The notes under the pieces are model-generated. The model was given only the letters and a program-made list of their open reading frames with translations. It did not search any database and was not told where the DNA came from. Shown one piece after another: positions 7,532 through 14,762 of a stretch of 22,408 nt of DNA (positions are counted from its first letter, which is position 1; each line of letters opens with the position of its first letter). The stretch lies in contig JAZQLP010000053.1 of NCBI GenBank assembly GCA_045542755.1, forward strand, positions 1 to 22,408. Direction: 5' to 3'. Made by a program: the position numbers and the translations under genes. The stretch comes from JAZQLP01 sp045542755 (GTDB lineage Bacteria > Bacillota > Clostridia > Oscillospirales > UBA644).

Positions 7532-8614
7532 TTATGCGTTTGCTTTCTCAAACTCTGCCATAAATGCTACGAGGGCATCTACGCCTTCTTCGGGCATAGC
7601 GTTGTAAATGGATGCTCTCATACCGCCAACAGATCGGTGACCCTTAAGGTTTACGAATCCCGCCTTTGTAGCTTCTGCAACGAATTTTGCATCAAGATCT
7701 TCGTTACCGGTAATAAAGGGAATATTCATCAAGGATCTGTCGTCGGGATTAAGAACGGTGGGTTTGAAAAGCTTGGAATTATCAAGAAAATCGTAAAGCT
7801 TCTTTGCCTTTCTTTTGTTTATTTCGCCCATAACCTCAAGACCTCCCAGTTGGTCTAACCACTCAAGCACAAGCTTGCAGATATAGATAGCGTACGTGGG
7901 AGGCGTGTTGTACATAGAGCCGTTTTCCACGTGGGTGGTGTACTTGAACATAGTTGGAGTAATATCCATAGCATCGCTTATAAGGTCTTCGCGGATAATT
8001 ACAACGGTAAGTCCTGCAGGACCCATATTCTTCTGGGCGCCCGCAAATATAAGACCGTAGTCGGATACGTTTATGGGCTCACTGAGGATGCAGGAAGAGA
8101 GGTCTGCAACCAGAGGTACGTTACCTGTATCGGGAAGGTTTTTGAATCTGGTACCGTAAATTGTGTTGTTCTGGCAGATATAGAAATAATCGGCGTCCTT
8201 ATCAAATTTTTCGGGATCAAGTTCAGGGATATAAGAGAATGTTTTGTCCTGAGAGGATGCCACTATGTTAACGTTGCCGTAACGAGCTGCTTCTTCTTTT
8301 GCCTTCTTTGCCCACATACCCGTAAGCACAAGGTCAATTTTGCCCTTTTTCATAAGATTCATAGGAATCATTGCAAACTGGCTGGAAGCACCGCCCTGAA
8401 GGAACATAACCTTATAATTATCGGGAATGTTCATTATTTTGCGAAGGAGAGCTTCTGCGCCCTGAATGATTTTTTCGTACGGCTTAGATCGGTGACTCAT
8501 CTCCATTACTGACATTCCGGACTCTTCGTAGCACAGCATCTCGTCCTGTGCTTTTTTCAGTACCTCTTCGGGCAAAACCGAGGGGCCTGCGGAAAAATTA
8601 TAAACTCTTTTCAT
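7532..8614 (-). CDS. serC: phosphoserine aminotransferase
   Basis: SerC is a PLP enzyme that transfers an amino group from glutamate to 3-phosphohydroxypyruvate, giving O-phosphoserine. At 360 residues it has the normal length. The N-terminal NFSAGPSVLPEEVL and SMEMSHRS-type regions (here MSVMEMSHRS, 34-43) are characteristic, as is GGASSQF (74-80) for the cofactor phosphate. The Schiff-base lysine is K195 in AGAQKNMGPAG. It starts at ATG 8614. The ribosome site is weak (GGA about 8 nt upstream), unlike most genes here. It is the first gene of the serC-serA operon. No phosphoserine phosphatase is in the window. Confidence 0.96.
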   Translation of the reverse strand: MKRVYNFSAGPSVLPEEVLKKAQDEMLCYEESGMSVMEMSHRSKPYEKIIQGAEALLRKIMNIPDNYKVMFLQGGASSQFAMIPMNLMKKGKIDLVLTGMWAKKAKEEAARYGNVNIVASSQDKTFSYIPELDPEKFDKDADYFYICQNNTIYGTRFKNLPDTGNVPLVADLSSCILSEPINVSDYGLIFAGAQKNMGPAGLTVVIIREDLISDAMDITPTMFKYTTHVENGSMYNTPPTYAIYICKLVLEWLDQLGGLEVMGEINKRKAKKLYDFLDNSKLFKPTVLNPDDRSLMNIPFITGNEDLDAKFVAEATKAGFVNLKGHRSVGGMRASIYNAMPEEGVDALVAFMAEFEKANA

Positions 8615-8628
8615 GTTGATTTTCCGGC

Positions 8629-8648
8629 CTTATCTCTTTTTAGATAAG
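8629..8648 (-). other. hairpin in serC leader
   Basis: CTTATCT and AGATAAG (8629-8635 and 8642-8648) form a perfect 7-bp stem with a 6-nt loop, about 15 nt upstream of the serC start. It lies near a partial AAGG ribosome site and could affect initiation. No T-box consensus is visible in this roughly 130-nt leader. Confidence 0.4.
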
Positions 8649-8752
8649 CACCTTTCCTTTCTTCAAAAATAGGCCTTGCTGACCTTTATTATTTTATGCT
8701 TTCCGAAAATCCGCCGTGAGTAAACGACACATAAGGAAAGTATATGTTTAGC

Positions 8753-8781
8753 ATTATATCAGAGTAAAGTGGAAAAGTCAA
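8753..8781 (-). promoter_or_regulatory. sigma-A-type promoter for serC-serA
   Basis: On the minus strand, TTGACT (complement of 8776-8781) and TATAAT (complement of 8753-8758) have a 17-nt spacer. The predicted start is near 8746, giving a leader of about 130 nt. Confidence 0.8.
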
Positions 8782-8815
8782 TAGTATATTTTAACAAAAC
8801 AATGACAATCCTTTT

Positions 8816-8843
8816 GTATAAATACCTTTGTTTGGGGGAAAAT
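8816..8843 (+). promoter_or_regulatory. probable sigma-F promoter for spoIIR
   Basis: GTATA (8816-8820) and GGGGAAAAT (8835-8843) match the -35 and the GGNNAANAT-like -10 of forespore sigma-F promoters, with a 14-nt gap. It is about 35 nt upstream of spoIIR, a classic sigma-F target in Bacillus. The match is by eye. Confidence 0.55.
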
Positions 8844-8876
8844 GAAAATACAAAGAAAAACAAAGGAATGAACCCT

Positions 8877-9488
8877 ATGAAAACCTTTCTCGGACTGACG
8901 TTGGCTCTTAATATTGCATTTTCATCCCTGTTTGGCGGGATGTTGAATTATTTTGATATGACGGAGAGTAAGGATAACTTTTTCCGTCTTCATATTCGGG
9001 CTAACAGTGACCTTGAAGAAGATCAAGAGCTTAAACTGAAGGTGCGTGATGCCGTACTTGAGGTAACCTCTGTTCTTACGGAGGGGGCGACCTCAAAGGC
9101 AGAAGCTATGGCCGCCGTTAAGGACGGGCTTTCTATTATAGAAGATGCGGCAACGGAGGTCCTCCGAGAGAACGGCTCCCAACAGGCCATTTCTGTTGAG
9201 GTGAAAAGAGAGTACTTTGAATACAGAGAATACGGGAACTTTTATCTGCCCGCAGGGTATTATGACAGTCTCATAATAGAGCTTGGTAGCGGGCAGGGGC
9301 ATAATTGGTGGTGTGTGGTATTCCCCGCCGTTTGCATAAGCGGTAGCGCTGAGGCCGAAACGGTTATGGCTGTGAATACAAGCTCAATTCCGGAAGACCT
9401 TCGTTTGGCTCAAAACCCCGCCCCACAAAAGGTTAAATACGAATTTTGGATAGTAAACGCCATAAAAGAGCTCCTGGGTTTAAAATAA
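8877..9488 (+). CDS. spoIIR: stage II sporulation protein R
   Basis: SpoIIR is made in the forespore and secreted into the intermembrane space. There it triggers the protease SpoIIGA to activate pro-sigma-E in the mother cell. The start chosen is ATG 8877, 9 nt after AAAGGA, giving 203 residues. An in-frame ATG at 8769 would add 36 residues without a ribosome site and run through the promoter region. Residues 5-25 form a hydrophobic signal or anchor segment. The family core FRLHIRANSDLEEDQ, followed by LKLKVRDAVL (36-61), is present. So are PAGYYDSLII (125-134) and NWWCVVFPAVC (143-153), the latter with the conserved cysteines. The gene stands alone between a sigma-F-like promoter and a terminator. 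It shows that the organism carries endospore machinery. Confidence 0.95.
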   Translation: MKTFLGLTLALNIAFSSLFGGMLNYFDMTESKDNFFRLHIRANSDLEEDQELKLKVRDAVLEVTSVLTEGATSKAEAMAAVKDGLSIIEDAATEVLRENGSQQAISVEVKREYFEYREYGNFYLPAGYYDSLIIELGSGQGHNWWCVVFPAVCISGSAEAETVMAVNTSSIPEDLRLAQNPAPQKVKYEFWIVNAIKELLGLK

Positions 9489-9505
9489 GAAAATACGTTT
9501 GATTT

Positions 9506-9542
9506 GCGCTTTCTCTGAAAAGAGGAAGCGCTGTTTTTGTTT
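9506..9542 (+). terminator. spoIIR terminator
   Basis: GCGCTTTCTCT (9506-9516) pairs with AGAGGAAGCGC (9521-9531) through an 11-bp stem with one G-U pair and a GAAA loop. A T-rich tract follows (TGTTTTTGTTT). Confidence 0.85.
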
Positions 9543-9626
9543 ATATGGGATTTTGTTGGAGGTGCATTTATGGGCGAGGGGGTGACAATGTTAAAAAAGT
9601 GTTGCTTTTTGTCTTAATAAAACGGA

Positions 9627-9655
9627 TTGATTTTGGTTAGGAAAAGTGTTATAAT
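9627..9655 (+). promoter_or_regulatory. sigma-A-type promoter for hydrogenase operon
   Basis: TTGATT (9627-9632) and TATAAT (9650-9655) have a 17-nt spacer. The predicted start is near 9662, leaving a leader of about 100 nt. I see no clear Rex-type palindrome near it. Confidence 0.75.
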
Positions 9656-9670
9656 ATTATGAATAAATTT

Positions 9671-9708
9671 TTATTGCTCATGCGTTGTATGTTCGTTTGA
9701 AGCAATAA
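9671..9708 (+). other. leader hairpin upstream of hydrogenase operon
   Basis: TTATTGCT (9671-9678) and AGCAATAA (9701-9708) form a perfect 8-bp stem around a 22-nt loop, about 10 nt into the predicted transcript. No T-run follows, so it is not a simple terminator. It could stabilise the mRNA or bind a regulator; it matches no riboswitch class I know. Confidence 0.4.
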
Positions 9709-9761
9709 CATGATTAAAAACGGCTATCATTGTATATTAAGCGGTGTAAAGGAGATAAAAA

Positions 9762-10001
9762 ATGAAAGTTACAGTATGTATCGGCAGTTCTTGCCATGTA
9801 AAAGGTTCCCGTCAGGTTGTTGAGCAGCTTCAGCGCCTTATTGCAGAGAACAATCTTGGAGAGAAGGTTGAGCTTGCCGGAACTTTCTGTCTGGGTAAGT
9901 GTCAGCAAGGTGTTTGCGTGACTATTGGGGAGGATTTTTATTCCGTAAGCCCCGATACTGTTGAAGAATTCTTCGAGAAAGATATCAAGGCGAAGGTATA
10001 A
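9762..10001 (+). CDS. thioredoxin-like [2Fe-2S] ferredoxin domain protein, copy 1
   Basis: This 79-residue protein corresponds to only the cluster-binding domain of NuoE/HndA proteins (full NuoE is about twice as long). Cysteines C6, C11, C43 and C47 give the C-x4-C ... C-x3-C pattern of thioredoxin-like [2Fe-2S] ferredoxins; an extra C52 is present. It is probably a cytosolic one-electron carrier for the hydrogenases downstream. It starts at ATG 9762, 7 nt after AAAGGAG, as the first gene of the operon. In the Thermoanaerobacterium hfs cluster a NuoE-like gene, hfsA, is in the corresponding place. I leave the symbol blank because two such genes are present here. Confidence 0.88.
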   Translation: MKVTVCIGSSCHVKGSRQVVEQLQRLIAENNLGEKVELAGTFCLGKCQQGVCVTIGEDFYSVSPDTVEEFFEKDIKAKV

Positions 10002-10006
10002 ACGAT

Positions 10007-10261
10007 ATGATTGTCCAGATTTGTGTAGGTAGCTCCTGTCATCTTAAGGGCGCTCCCGAGATTGTGGAGCTTCTTCAGAAGGCTGTGGAAGATTATCATC
10101 TTGAGGACGAAGTAACCCTTGCGGGTAGTTTTTGTATAGGCAAATGCAACCGTGTGGGAGTTACGGTTCAGGTAGACGATGATATTCACGTTGGCATTAC
10201 TAAGGAGAACTTTAAGGAATTTCTCCAAGAGCAGATATTAAATAAACTGGAAAGGAAGTAA
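10007..10261 (+). CDS. thioredoxin-like [2Fe-2S] ferredoxin domain protein, copy 2
   Basis: This 84-residue paralogue of the preceding protein has C6, C11, C43 and C47 in identical positions and about half of the first 47 residues identical. It lacks the extra C52 and has a longer charged C-terminus. The pair looks like an old tandem duplication. It begins 5 nt after the first copy's stop. Its ribosome site is poor (AAGG some 12 nt upstream, within the first copy), so it may depend on translation of copy 1. The two could form a heterodimer or serve the two different hydrogenases; the sequence does not say which. Confidence 0.88.
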   Translation: MIVQICVGSSCHLKGAPEIVELLQKAVEDYHLEDEVTLAGSFCIGKCNRVGVTVQVDDDIHVGITKENFKEFLQEQILNKLERK

Positions 10262-10267
10262 CGGGAT

Positions 10268-11947
10268 ATGCCTAACTGCTTAACGCTCAAGAAGTCTAAC
10301 TGTAAAAACTGTTATAAATGTATTCGCCATTGTCCCGTTAAGGCCATCCGTTTTTCGGGTAACCAGGCACATATTATAGGCAATGAGTGTATTCTCTGCG
10401 GACATTGTTTTGTTGTTTGTCCTCAGGATGCTAAACAGATAGTTGATGAAACCGAGAAGGTAAAGGTTTTCCTTCAGGGCACCGAACCCGTAATAGTAAG
10501 CTTGGCGCCTTCTTTTATTGCAAACTATGAGGGTGTTGGTATTAACTCTATGCGCAGAGCTTTGAAAAAGCTGGGCTTTTACGACGTAGAGGAAACAGCG
10601 ATAGGTGCTACTATTGTTAAAACCGAATATGAAAGAATGCTTCGCGATGAAGTGAGAGACGTTGTAATATCCTCCTGCTGTCATTCTATTAATCTTTTGA
10701 TACAGAAGTATTTCCCCCAGGCCCTTGAGTTTTTGGCTGACGTTGTTTCACCCATGCAGGCTCACTGTAAGGATATTAAGAGCCGATTCCCCAATGCGAA
10801 AACTGTTTTTATAGGTCCTTGCGTTGCTAAAAAGGATGAAGCGGAGCATTATGAGGGGATTGTTGATGCGGTTCTGACTTTTGAAGAACTTACCGAATGG
10901 TTGAATGCTGAAAAGATAGAGCTTGAGCAGGAAATGGATAATGATGAATGTACCCGCGCCCGTTTCTTCCCCACAACCGGAGGCATTCTTAAAACTATGG
11001 AACAAAACGTGCCCGGATATACCTATCTCGCCCTTGACGGCGTTGATAACTGTATCGCAGCACTTAAAGATATTGTTGCAGGTAAAGTACATAAGTGCTT
11101 TATTGAAATGTCTGCTTGCGTGGGCAGTTGCGTAGGCGGACCCGTTATGGAGAAATATCATCGTTCATCTGCAGTTAAGGACTATATTGCCGTTGCCGGA
11201 TATGCAGGTAAGGAAGACTTTGAAGTTTCCCAGCCCAAGGCAATAGAGCTTAAAAAGAGCTTTACATCCATTGAACAGAGACTGCAGACTCCCTCTGATA
11301 TGGAAATTCAGAATATTCTTCGACAGATGGGTAAATTCAAGCCTTCTCAAGAGTTGAATTGCGGCTCTTGCGGATATAATACCTGCCGTGAAAAAGCTAT
11401 TGCCATTATCCATGGTAAGGCCGAGATTTCCATGTGTCTGCCTTTCCTTAAGGATAAGGCGGAAAGCTTCTCCGATACAATCGTTAACAACTCTCCCAAC
11501 GGTCTTATTGTTCTCAATGAGAGCCTTGAGGTTCAGCAGATCAATGCTGCCGCAAGAAGAATGATGAATATCCGTTCTGCCAGTGACGTTCTTGGTGATC
11601 AGGTTGTCCGAATCCTCGATCCCTATGTGTTTATGAATGTTTTGCGCACTGGTAACAACGTTCGTGATGAGCGTGTATATCTTGCCGAATATAAGCGTTT
11701 TGTAGAGCAGACGGTAGTTCACGATAAAGATTCTCATCTTCTTATAGCAATTATGCGTGACGTTACCGATGAGCAGAACGAACGCGAGAAGAAGGAAAAT
11801 ATCAGCCGTCAGACCATTGAGGTTGCAGACAAGGTTGTTGACAAGCAGATGCGTATCGTTCAGGAGATTGCATCTCTCCTTGGTGAAACCGCAGCAGAAA
11901 CCAAAATTGCTTTGGCCAAATTAAAGGAGTCTATCCAGGATGAATGA
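10268..11947 (+). CDS. hfsB: PAS-containing putative sensory [FeFe] hydrogenase (HfsB-like)
   Basis: This 559-residue protein is laid out as follows. Two [4Fe-4S] ferredoxin motifs come first (C12/15/18/22 and C41/44/47/51). The H-cluster domain follows, with three loops: SSCCHS (C137, C138), IGPCVAKK (C185) and MSACVGSCVGG (C284, C288). Then comes an extra Fe-S motif, C-x2-C-x4-C-x16-C (C365, C368, C373, C390), a PAS domain (about 402-500) and a charged helical tail. All four H-cluster cysteines remain, but the usual Pro after CC is His, and the usual GGC is GSC. Such PAS-linked enzymes beside a phosphatase fit the group C3 (phosphatase-linked, putatively sensory) class and HfsB of Thermoanaerobacterium. 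Its role is probably sensing hydrogen or redox state rather than bulk catalysis. The start at 10268 follows AAAGGAAG. It overlaps the phosphatase gene by 8 nt. Confidence 0.9.
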   Translation: MPNCLTLKKSNCKNCYKCIRHCPVKAIRFSGNQAHIIGNECILCGHCFVVCPQDAKQIVDETEKVKVFLQGTEPVIVSLAPSFIANYEGVGINSMRRALKKLGFYDVEETAIGATIVKTEYERMLRDEVRDVVISSCCHSINLLIQKYFPQALEFLADVVSPMQAHCKDIKSRFPNAKTVFIGPCVAKKDEAEHYEGIVDAVLTFEELTEWLNAEKIELEQEMDNDECTRARFFPTTGGILKTMEQNVPGYTYLALDGVDNCIAALKDIVAGKVHKCFIEMSACVGSCVGGPVMEKYHRSSAVKDYIAVAGYAGKEDFEVSQPKAIELKKSFTSIEQRLQTPSDMEIQNILRQMGKFKPSQELNCGSCGYNTCREKAIAIIHGKAEISMCLPFLKDKAESFSDTIVNNSPNGLIVLNESLEVQQINAAARRMMNIRSASDVLGDQVVRILDPYVFMNVLRTGNNVRDERVYLAEYKRFVEQTVVHDKDSHLLIAIMRDVTDEQNEREKKENISRQTIEVADKVVDKQMRIVQEIASLLGETAAETKIALAKLKESIQDE

Positions 11948-13112
11948 TTTATGTGCTGATATCGGATATAAGAGTATAAATCATTATGGGGAACAGCTTT
12001 GCGGCGACCACGTAGACATTGTTGAGCCCGGCGATGATTCCACCGTTATTGTTTTGTCTGACGGTCTTGGTAGCGGCGTTAAGGCCAGCATCCTCTCTAC
12101 TCTTACCTCCAAAATTATTTCAACCATGCTTGCCGAAGGTTTATCTTTGGAAGAATGTGTTGAGACCATCGCGGCCACTTTGCCGGTATGTTCCGTTCGA
12201 GGCGTGGCCTATTCAACCTTCAGTATTATTCATCTTAAGAATAATCAGACAGCGGAGATTATACAGTACGATAACCCTCATGCTATAGTTATCCGTGATG
12301 AAAAGGTCTGGGATTATCCCAAGACCGAAATGAATATCGGTGGTAAAAAGATATATAAGTCTGTCATAAAGCTGCAGGAAAACGATATCTTTATCGCCAT
12401 GAGCGACGGTTGTCCTCATGCAGGTATAGGTACGTCATATAATTTCGGTTGGAAGCTTGAAGATATTGCTTCCTTTATGGAATCTATTTCTCACGCCGGA
12501 TATACAGCAAAGACCCTGTCTACCATGCTGGTGGATGAATGTGATAGACTTTATGACAGGAAACCCGGAGACGATGCTACCGCTTGTGTGGTCCGTATAA
12601 GAAAAAGAGAGCCTATGAATATGCTCTTTGGTCCTCCTTCAAACCGTGACGATGCTGACCGTATGATGTCGCTATTCTTCTCTAAAGAAGGTAAGCACAT
12701 TATCTGCGGCGGAACAACGTCGTCTATCGCTGCAAAGTTTTTGCATAAGCCCCTTAAGGCGAGTCTTAATTTTGAAAAGAGTGACGTTCCTCCCATTGCA
12801 GAGATTGATGGTGTAGACCTTGTTACCGAGGGTGTAATCACCGTTAATAGGGTTGTTGAATATGCCCACGATTATCTTGGTGAGAACAAACACTATGAGC
12901 ATTGGAGCTTTAAGCGTGACGGCGCATCTCTTATTTGCCGATTACTGTTTGAAGAAGCTACTGATATAAACTTCTATGTGGGCAGAGCCGTTAACCCTGC
13001 TCATCAGAATCCAGATCTGCCGATTAACTTTAATATAAAAATGAACTTGGTAGAGGAACTTTCCGCTTGTCTGAGAAAGATGGGCAAGAAAATAAAAGTA
13101 AGTTATTTCTAA
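11940..13112 (+). CDS. hfsC: SpoIIE-family PP2C phosphatase (HfsC-like)
   Basis: This 390-residue protein has an N-terminal SpoIIE-type PP2C domain (about 1-222). Metal-binding residues are in place: GD at 22-23, DGLGSG (41-46), SDG (155-157) and GDDAT (210-214). Known relatives dephosphorylate serine on partners such as STAS-domain anti-anti-sigma factors. No membrane span is seen, unlike true SpoIIE, so this is a soluble regulator. The C-terminal 160 residues (about 228-390) have no motif I recognise; they include a GGTTSS turn and probably form a specific domain of hydrogenase-linked phosphatases. The ATG at 11940 overlaps the hfsB stop, with AAAGGAG inside hfsB, so translation is coupled. 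Sensor hydrogenase and phosphatase probably work as a pair. Neither the kinase nor the substrate is in the window. Confidence 0.9.
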   Translation: MNDLCADIGYKSINHYGEQLCGDHVDIVEPGDDSTVIVLSDGLGSGVKASILSTLTSKIISTMLAEGLSLEECVETIAATLPVCSVRGVAYSTFSIIHLKNNQTAEIIQYDNPHAIVIRDEKVWDYPKTEMNIGGKKIYKSVIKLQENDIFIAMSDGCPHAGIGTSYNFGWKLEDIASFMESISHAGYTAKTLSTMLVDECDRLYDRKPGDDATACVVRIRKREPMNMLFGPPSNRDDADRMMSLFFSKEGKHIICGGTTSSIAAKFLHKPLKASLNFEKSDVPPIAEIDGVDLVTEGVITVNRVVEYAHDYLGENKHYEHWSFKRDGASLICRLLFEEATDINFYVGRAVNPAHQNPDLPINFNIKMNLVEELSACLRKMGKKIKVSYF

Positions 13113-13125
13113 AAGAGGGAATAGA

Positions 13126-14547
13126 ATGCGTAAGTTTGATACTAAAGTACAGCATTTAAAATATAAAGTATTGCGTGAGGTTGCCCGTCATGCTTGGAAT
13201 GATACTCTCCTTGAGAATATTGTAGAGATCCCCAAGATGATAGTTCCCGGAAAGACCCCCACAATGCGTTGCTGTGTATATAAAGAACGTGCGATTTTGA
13301 ACGAAAGAATCAGGATCGCTATGGGCGGTGACAGAGATAGCTCCAACGTTATTGAGGTTATTGATATAGCCTGTGATGAATGTCCCGCAGCAGGCTACGA
13401 AGTTACCGGCTCTTGCCGTGGCTGTTTGGCTCACCGTTGTGAGGACGTGTGTAAAAGAGGTGCTATTTCCTTTGACCACAATCACGTTGCTCATATAGAT
13501 AAATCAAAATGTGTTGAGTGCGGTCTGTGCGCAAAGGTTTGTCCTTATTCGGCTATTATAAACCGTAAGCGTCCCTGCCAGGTAGCTTGTAAGGTAAAGG
13601 CAATCACCATAAATGATGATAATGCCGCTGCCATTGATGATAGCAAATGTATCCAGTGCGGCGCTTGCGTTTATCAGTGTCCTTTTGGTGCTATTACTGA
13701 TAAGTCATATATTCTTGACGTTATCGACCTTATTAAGAAGAGCGAAAATAATAAGAAGTACAAGGTTTATGCCCTTGTGGCTCCTTCCATATCCAGCCAG
13801 TTTACATACGCTAAGCTCGGACAGGTGATTACCGGACTTAAAGAGCTGGGATTTTATACTGTTATTGAGGCTGCTCTCGGTGCCGATATGGTTGCTCAAG
13901 CTGAATCTAAAGAACTTGCGGAAAAGGGCTTTTTAACAAGCTCCTGCTGTCCTGCATTTGTTCAGTATATAGAGTCTACCTTCCCCAATCTGTTGCCTCT
14001 TGTTTCCCATAATCTTTCTCCCATGGCTGCTCTGGCAAGATACATCAAGAGTACCGATGAGAATGCTAAGGTTGTCTTTATTGGTCCTTGTACCGCTAAA
14101 AAGGCAGAGGCTAAAAAGGAAACGGTCAGACCTTATGTTGATGCAGTCATGACCTTTGAAGAGCTTCAGGCTCTCTATGACAGTAGAGATATTGATATTA
14201 TGACCCTCGAAGAGGGCGTGCTTGATAATGCGTCTTACTTTGGCAGAATATTTGCACGCTCGGGCGGCCTTTCCGATGCTGTTGCGCAGGGACTTAAGGA
14301 ACAGGGTCTTGACTTTGCGTTGAAGGCTGTAGTATGCGACGGTATTGAAGAATGCCGCATGGCTCTTCTCAAAAAGAGCAAAAACGCTCTTGATGCCAAC
14401 TTTATCGAAGGCATGGCTTGCGTTGGCGGTTGTATCGGCGGCGCGGGATGCCTTACCCATGGTGAGAAGAATAAAGCCGAGGTAGATAAATACGGCAAAG
14501 AAGCTCTTGAAAAGACCATAAGCGATGCTGTTTCTATTTTGAAATAA
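13126..14547 (+). CDS. hfsD: group-B-like [FeFe] hydrogenase (HfsD-like)
   Basis: This 473-residue enzyme probably carries out reversible proton reduction with ferredoxin. The N-terminal 90 residues are not ferredoxin-like. Then come cysteine-rich motifs: C97/100/105/109, C129/132/135/139, C151/C155 and C175/178/181/185, enough for at least three [4Fe-4S] clusters. The H-cluster loops are TSSCCPAF (271-278), IGPCTAKK (319-326) and EGMACVGGCIGG (428-439), with cluster cysteines C274, C322, C432 and C436 and the proton-transfer cysteine C275. The Met of the classical MPC loop is Gly, as in group B enzymes. The start at 13126 follows GAGGG, 13 nt after the phosphatase stop. In Thermoanaerobacterium saccharolyticum hfsD is linked to most hydrogen production. 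Maturases HydE, HydF and HydG must be elsewhere. Confidence 0.92.
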   Translation: MRKFDTKVQHLKYKVLREVARHAWNDTLLENIVEIPKMIVPGKTPTMRCCVYKERAILNERIRIAMGGDRDSSNVIEVIDIACDECPAAGYEVTGSCRGCLAHRCEDVCKRGAISFDHNHVAHIDKSKCVECGLCAKVCPYSAIINRKRPCQVACKVKAITINDDNAAAIDDSKCIQCGACVYQCPFGAITDKSYILDVIDLIKKSENNKKYKVYALVAPSISSQFTYAKLGQVITGLKELGFYTVIEAALGADMVAQAESKELAEKGFLTSSCCPAFVQYIESTFPNLLPLVSHNLSPMAALARYIKSTDENAKVVFIGPCTAKKAEAKKETVRPYVDAVMTFEELQALYDSRDIDIMTLEEGVLDNASYFGRIFARSGGLSDAVAQGLKEQGLDFALKAVVCDGIEECRMALLKKSKNALDANFIEGMACVGGCIGGAGCLTHGEKNKAEVDKYGKEALEKTISDAVSILK

Positions 14548-14574
14548 TTAAATACACTTTCTTTATATGAAAAA

Positions 14575-14604
14575 TAAGAGCCGCACCTTTGAGTGCGGCT
14601 CTTA
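14575..14604. terminator. terminator of small minus gene, perhaps bidirectional
   Basis: TAAGAGCCGCAC and GTGCGGCTCTTA form a perfect 12-bp stem with a 6-nt loop. The T-rich tract (TTTTTCAT) is on the minus-strand exit side. On the plus side, after hfsD, there is no T-run, so ending of the hydrogenase transcript here is less certain. Confidence 0.75.
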
Positions 14605-14625
14605 ATACTATTCCACGGAAAACAA

Positions 14626-14748
14626 TTATCTCGTATATGTTTTTTTTTGTATGAGAATTATAAAAGTTACGCCTACAACAATAAACAAAGCACAACACAA
14701 TGCTAAAACCATAAGTATTCGTGAAACTTTTCTCAATATTCCTTTCAC
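14626..14748 (-). CDS. probable 40-residue single-span membrane protein
   Basis: The frame reads MKGILRKVSRILMVLALCCA and continues to residue 40. A positively charged N-terminus is followed by one hydrophobic helix (about 11-33) and a short KK...R tail, so an N-in, single-pass peptide is likely. A consensus promoter at 14763-14791 and a terminator at 14575-14604 bracket it. The start is uncertain. A GTG at 14748 lies only about 8 nt after the predicted transcript start; a TTG at 14736 has AAAGGA 3 nt upstream, which is too close; both are non-ATG. I recognise no family. A toxin-like or signalling peptide, or a non-coding transcript, remain possible. Confidence 0.45.
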   Translation of the reverse strand: MKGILRKVSRILMVLALCCALFIVVGVTFIILIQKKTYTR

Positions 14749-14762
14749 CCATTAATGACGAG

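Noticed and set aside
8615..8746. Serine T-box or other known riboswitch in the serC leader
   Set aside because: The leader is only about 130 nt, and I find no T-box core or specifier-like domain; only a 7-bp hairpin is visible.
10280..11161. Long minus-strand frames opposite hfsB (134 and 137 codons)
   Set aside because: They are antisense to a gene with unmistakable Fe-S and H-cluster motifs and have no ribosome sites or recognisable domains of their own.
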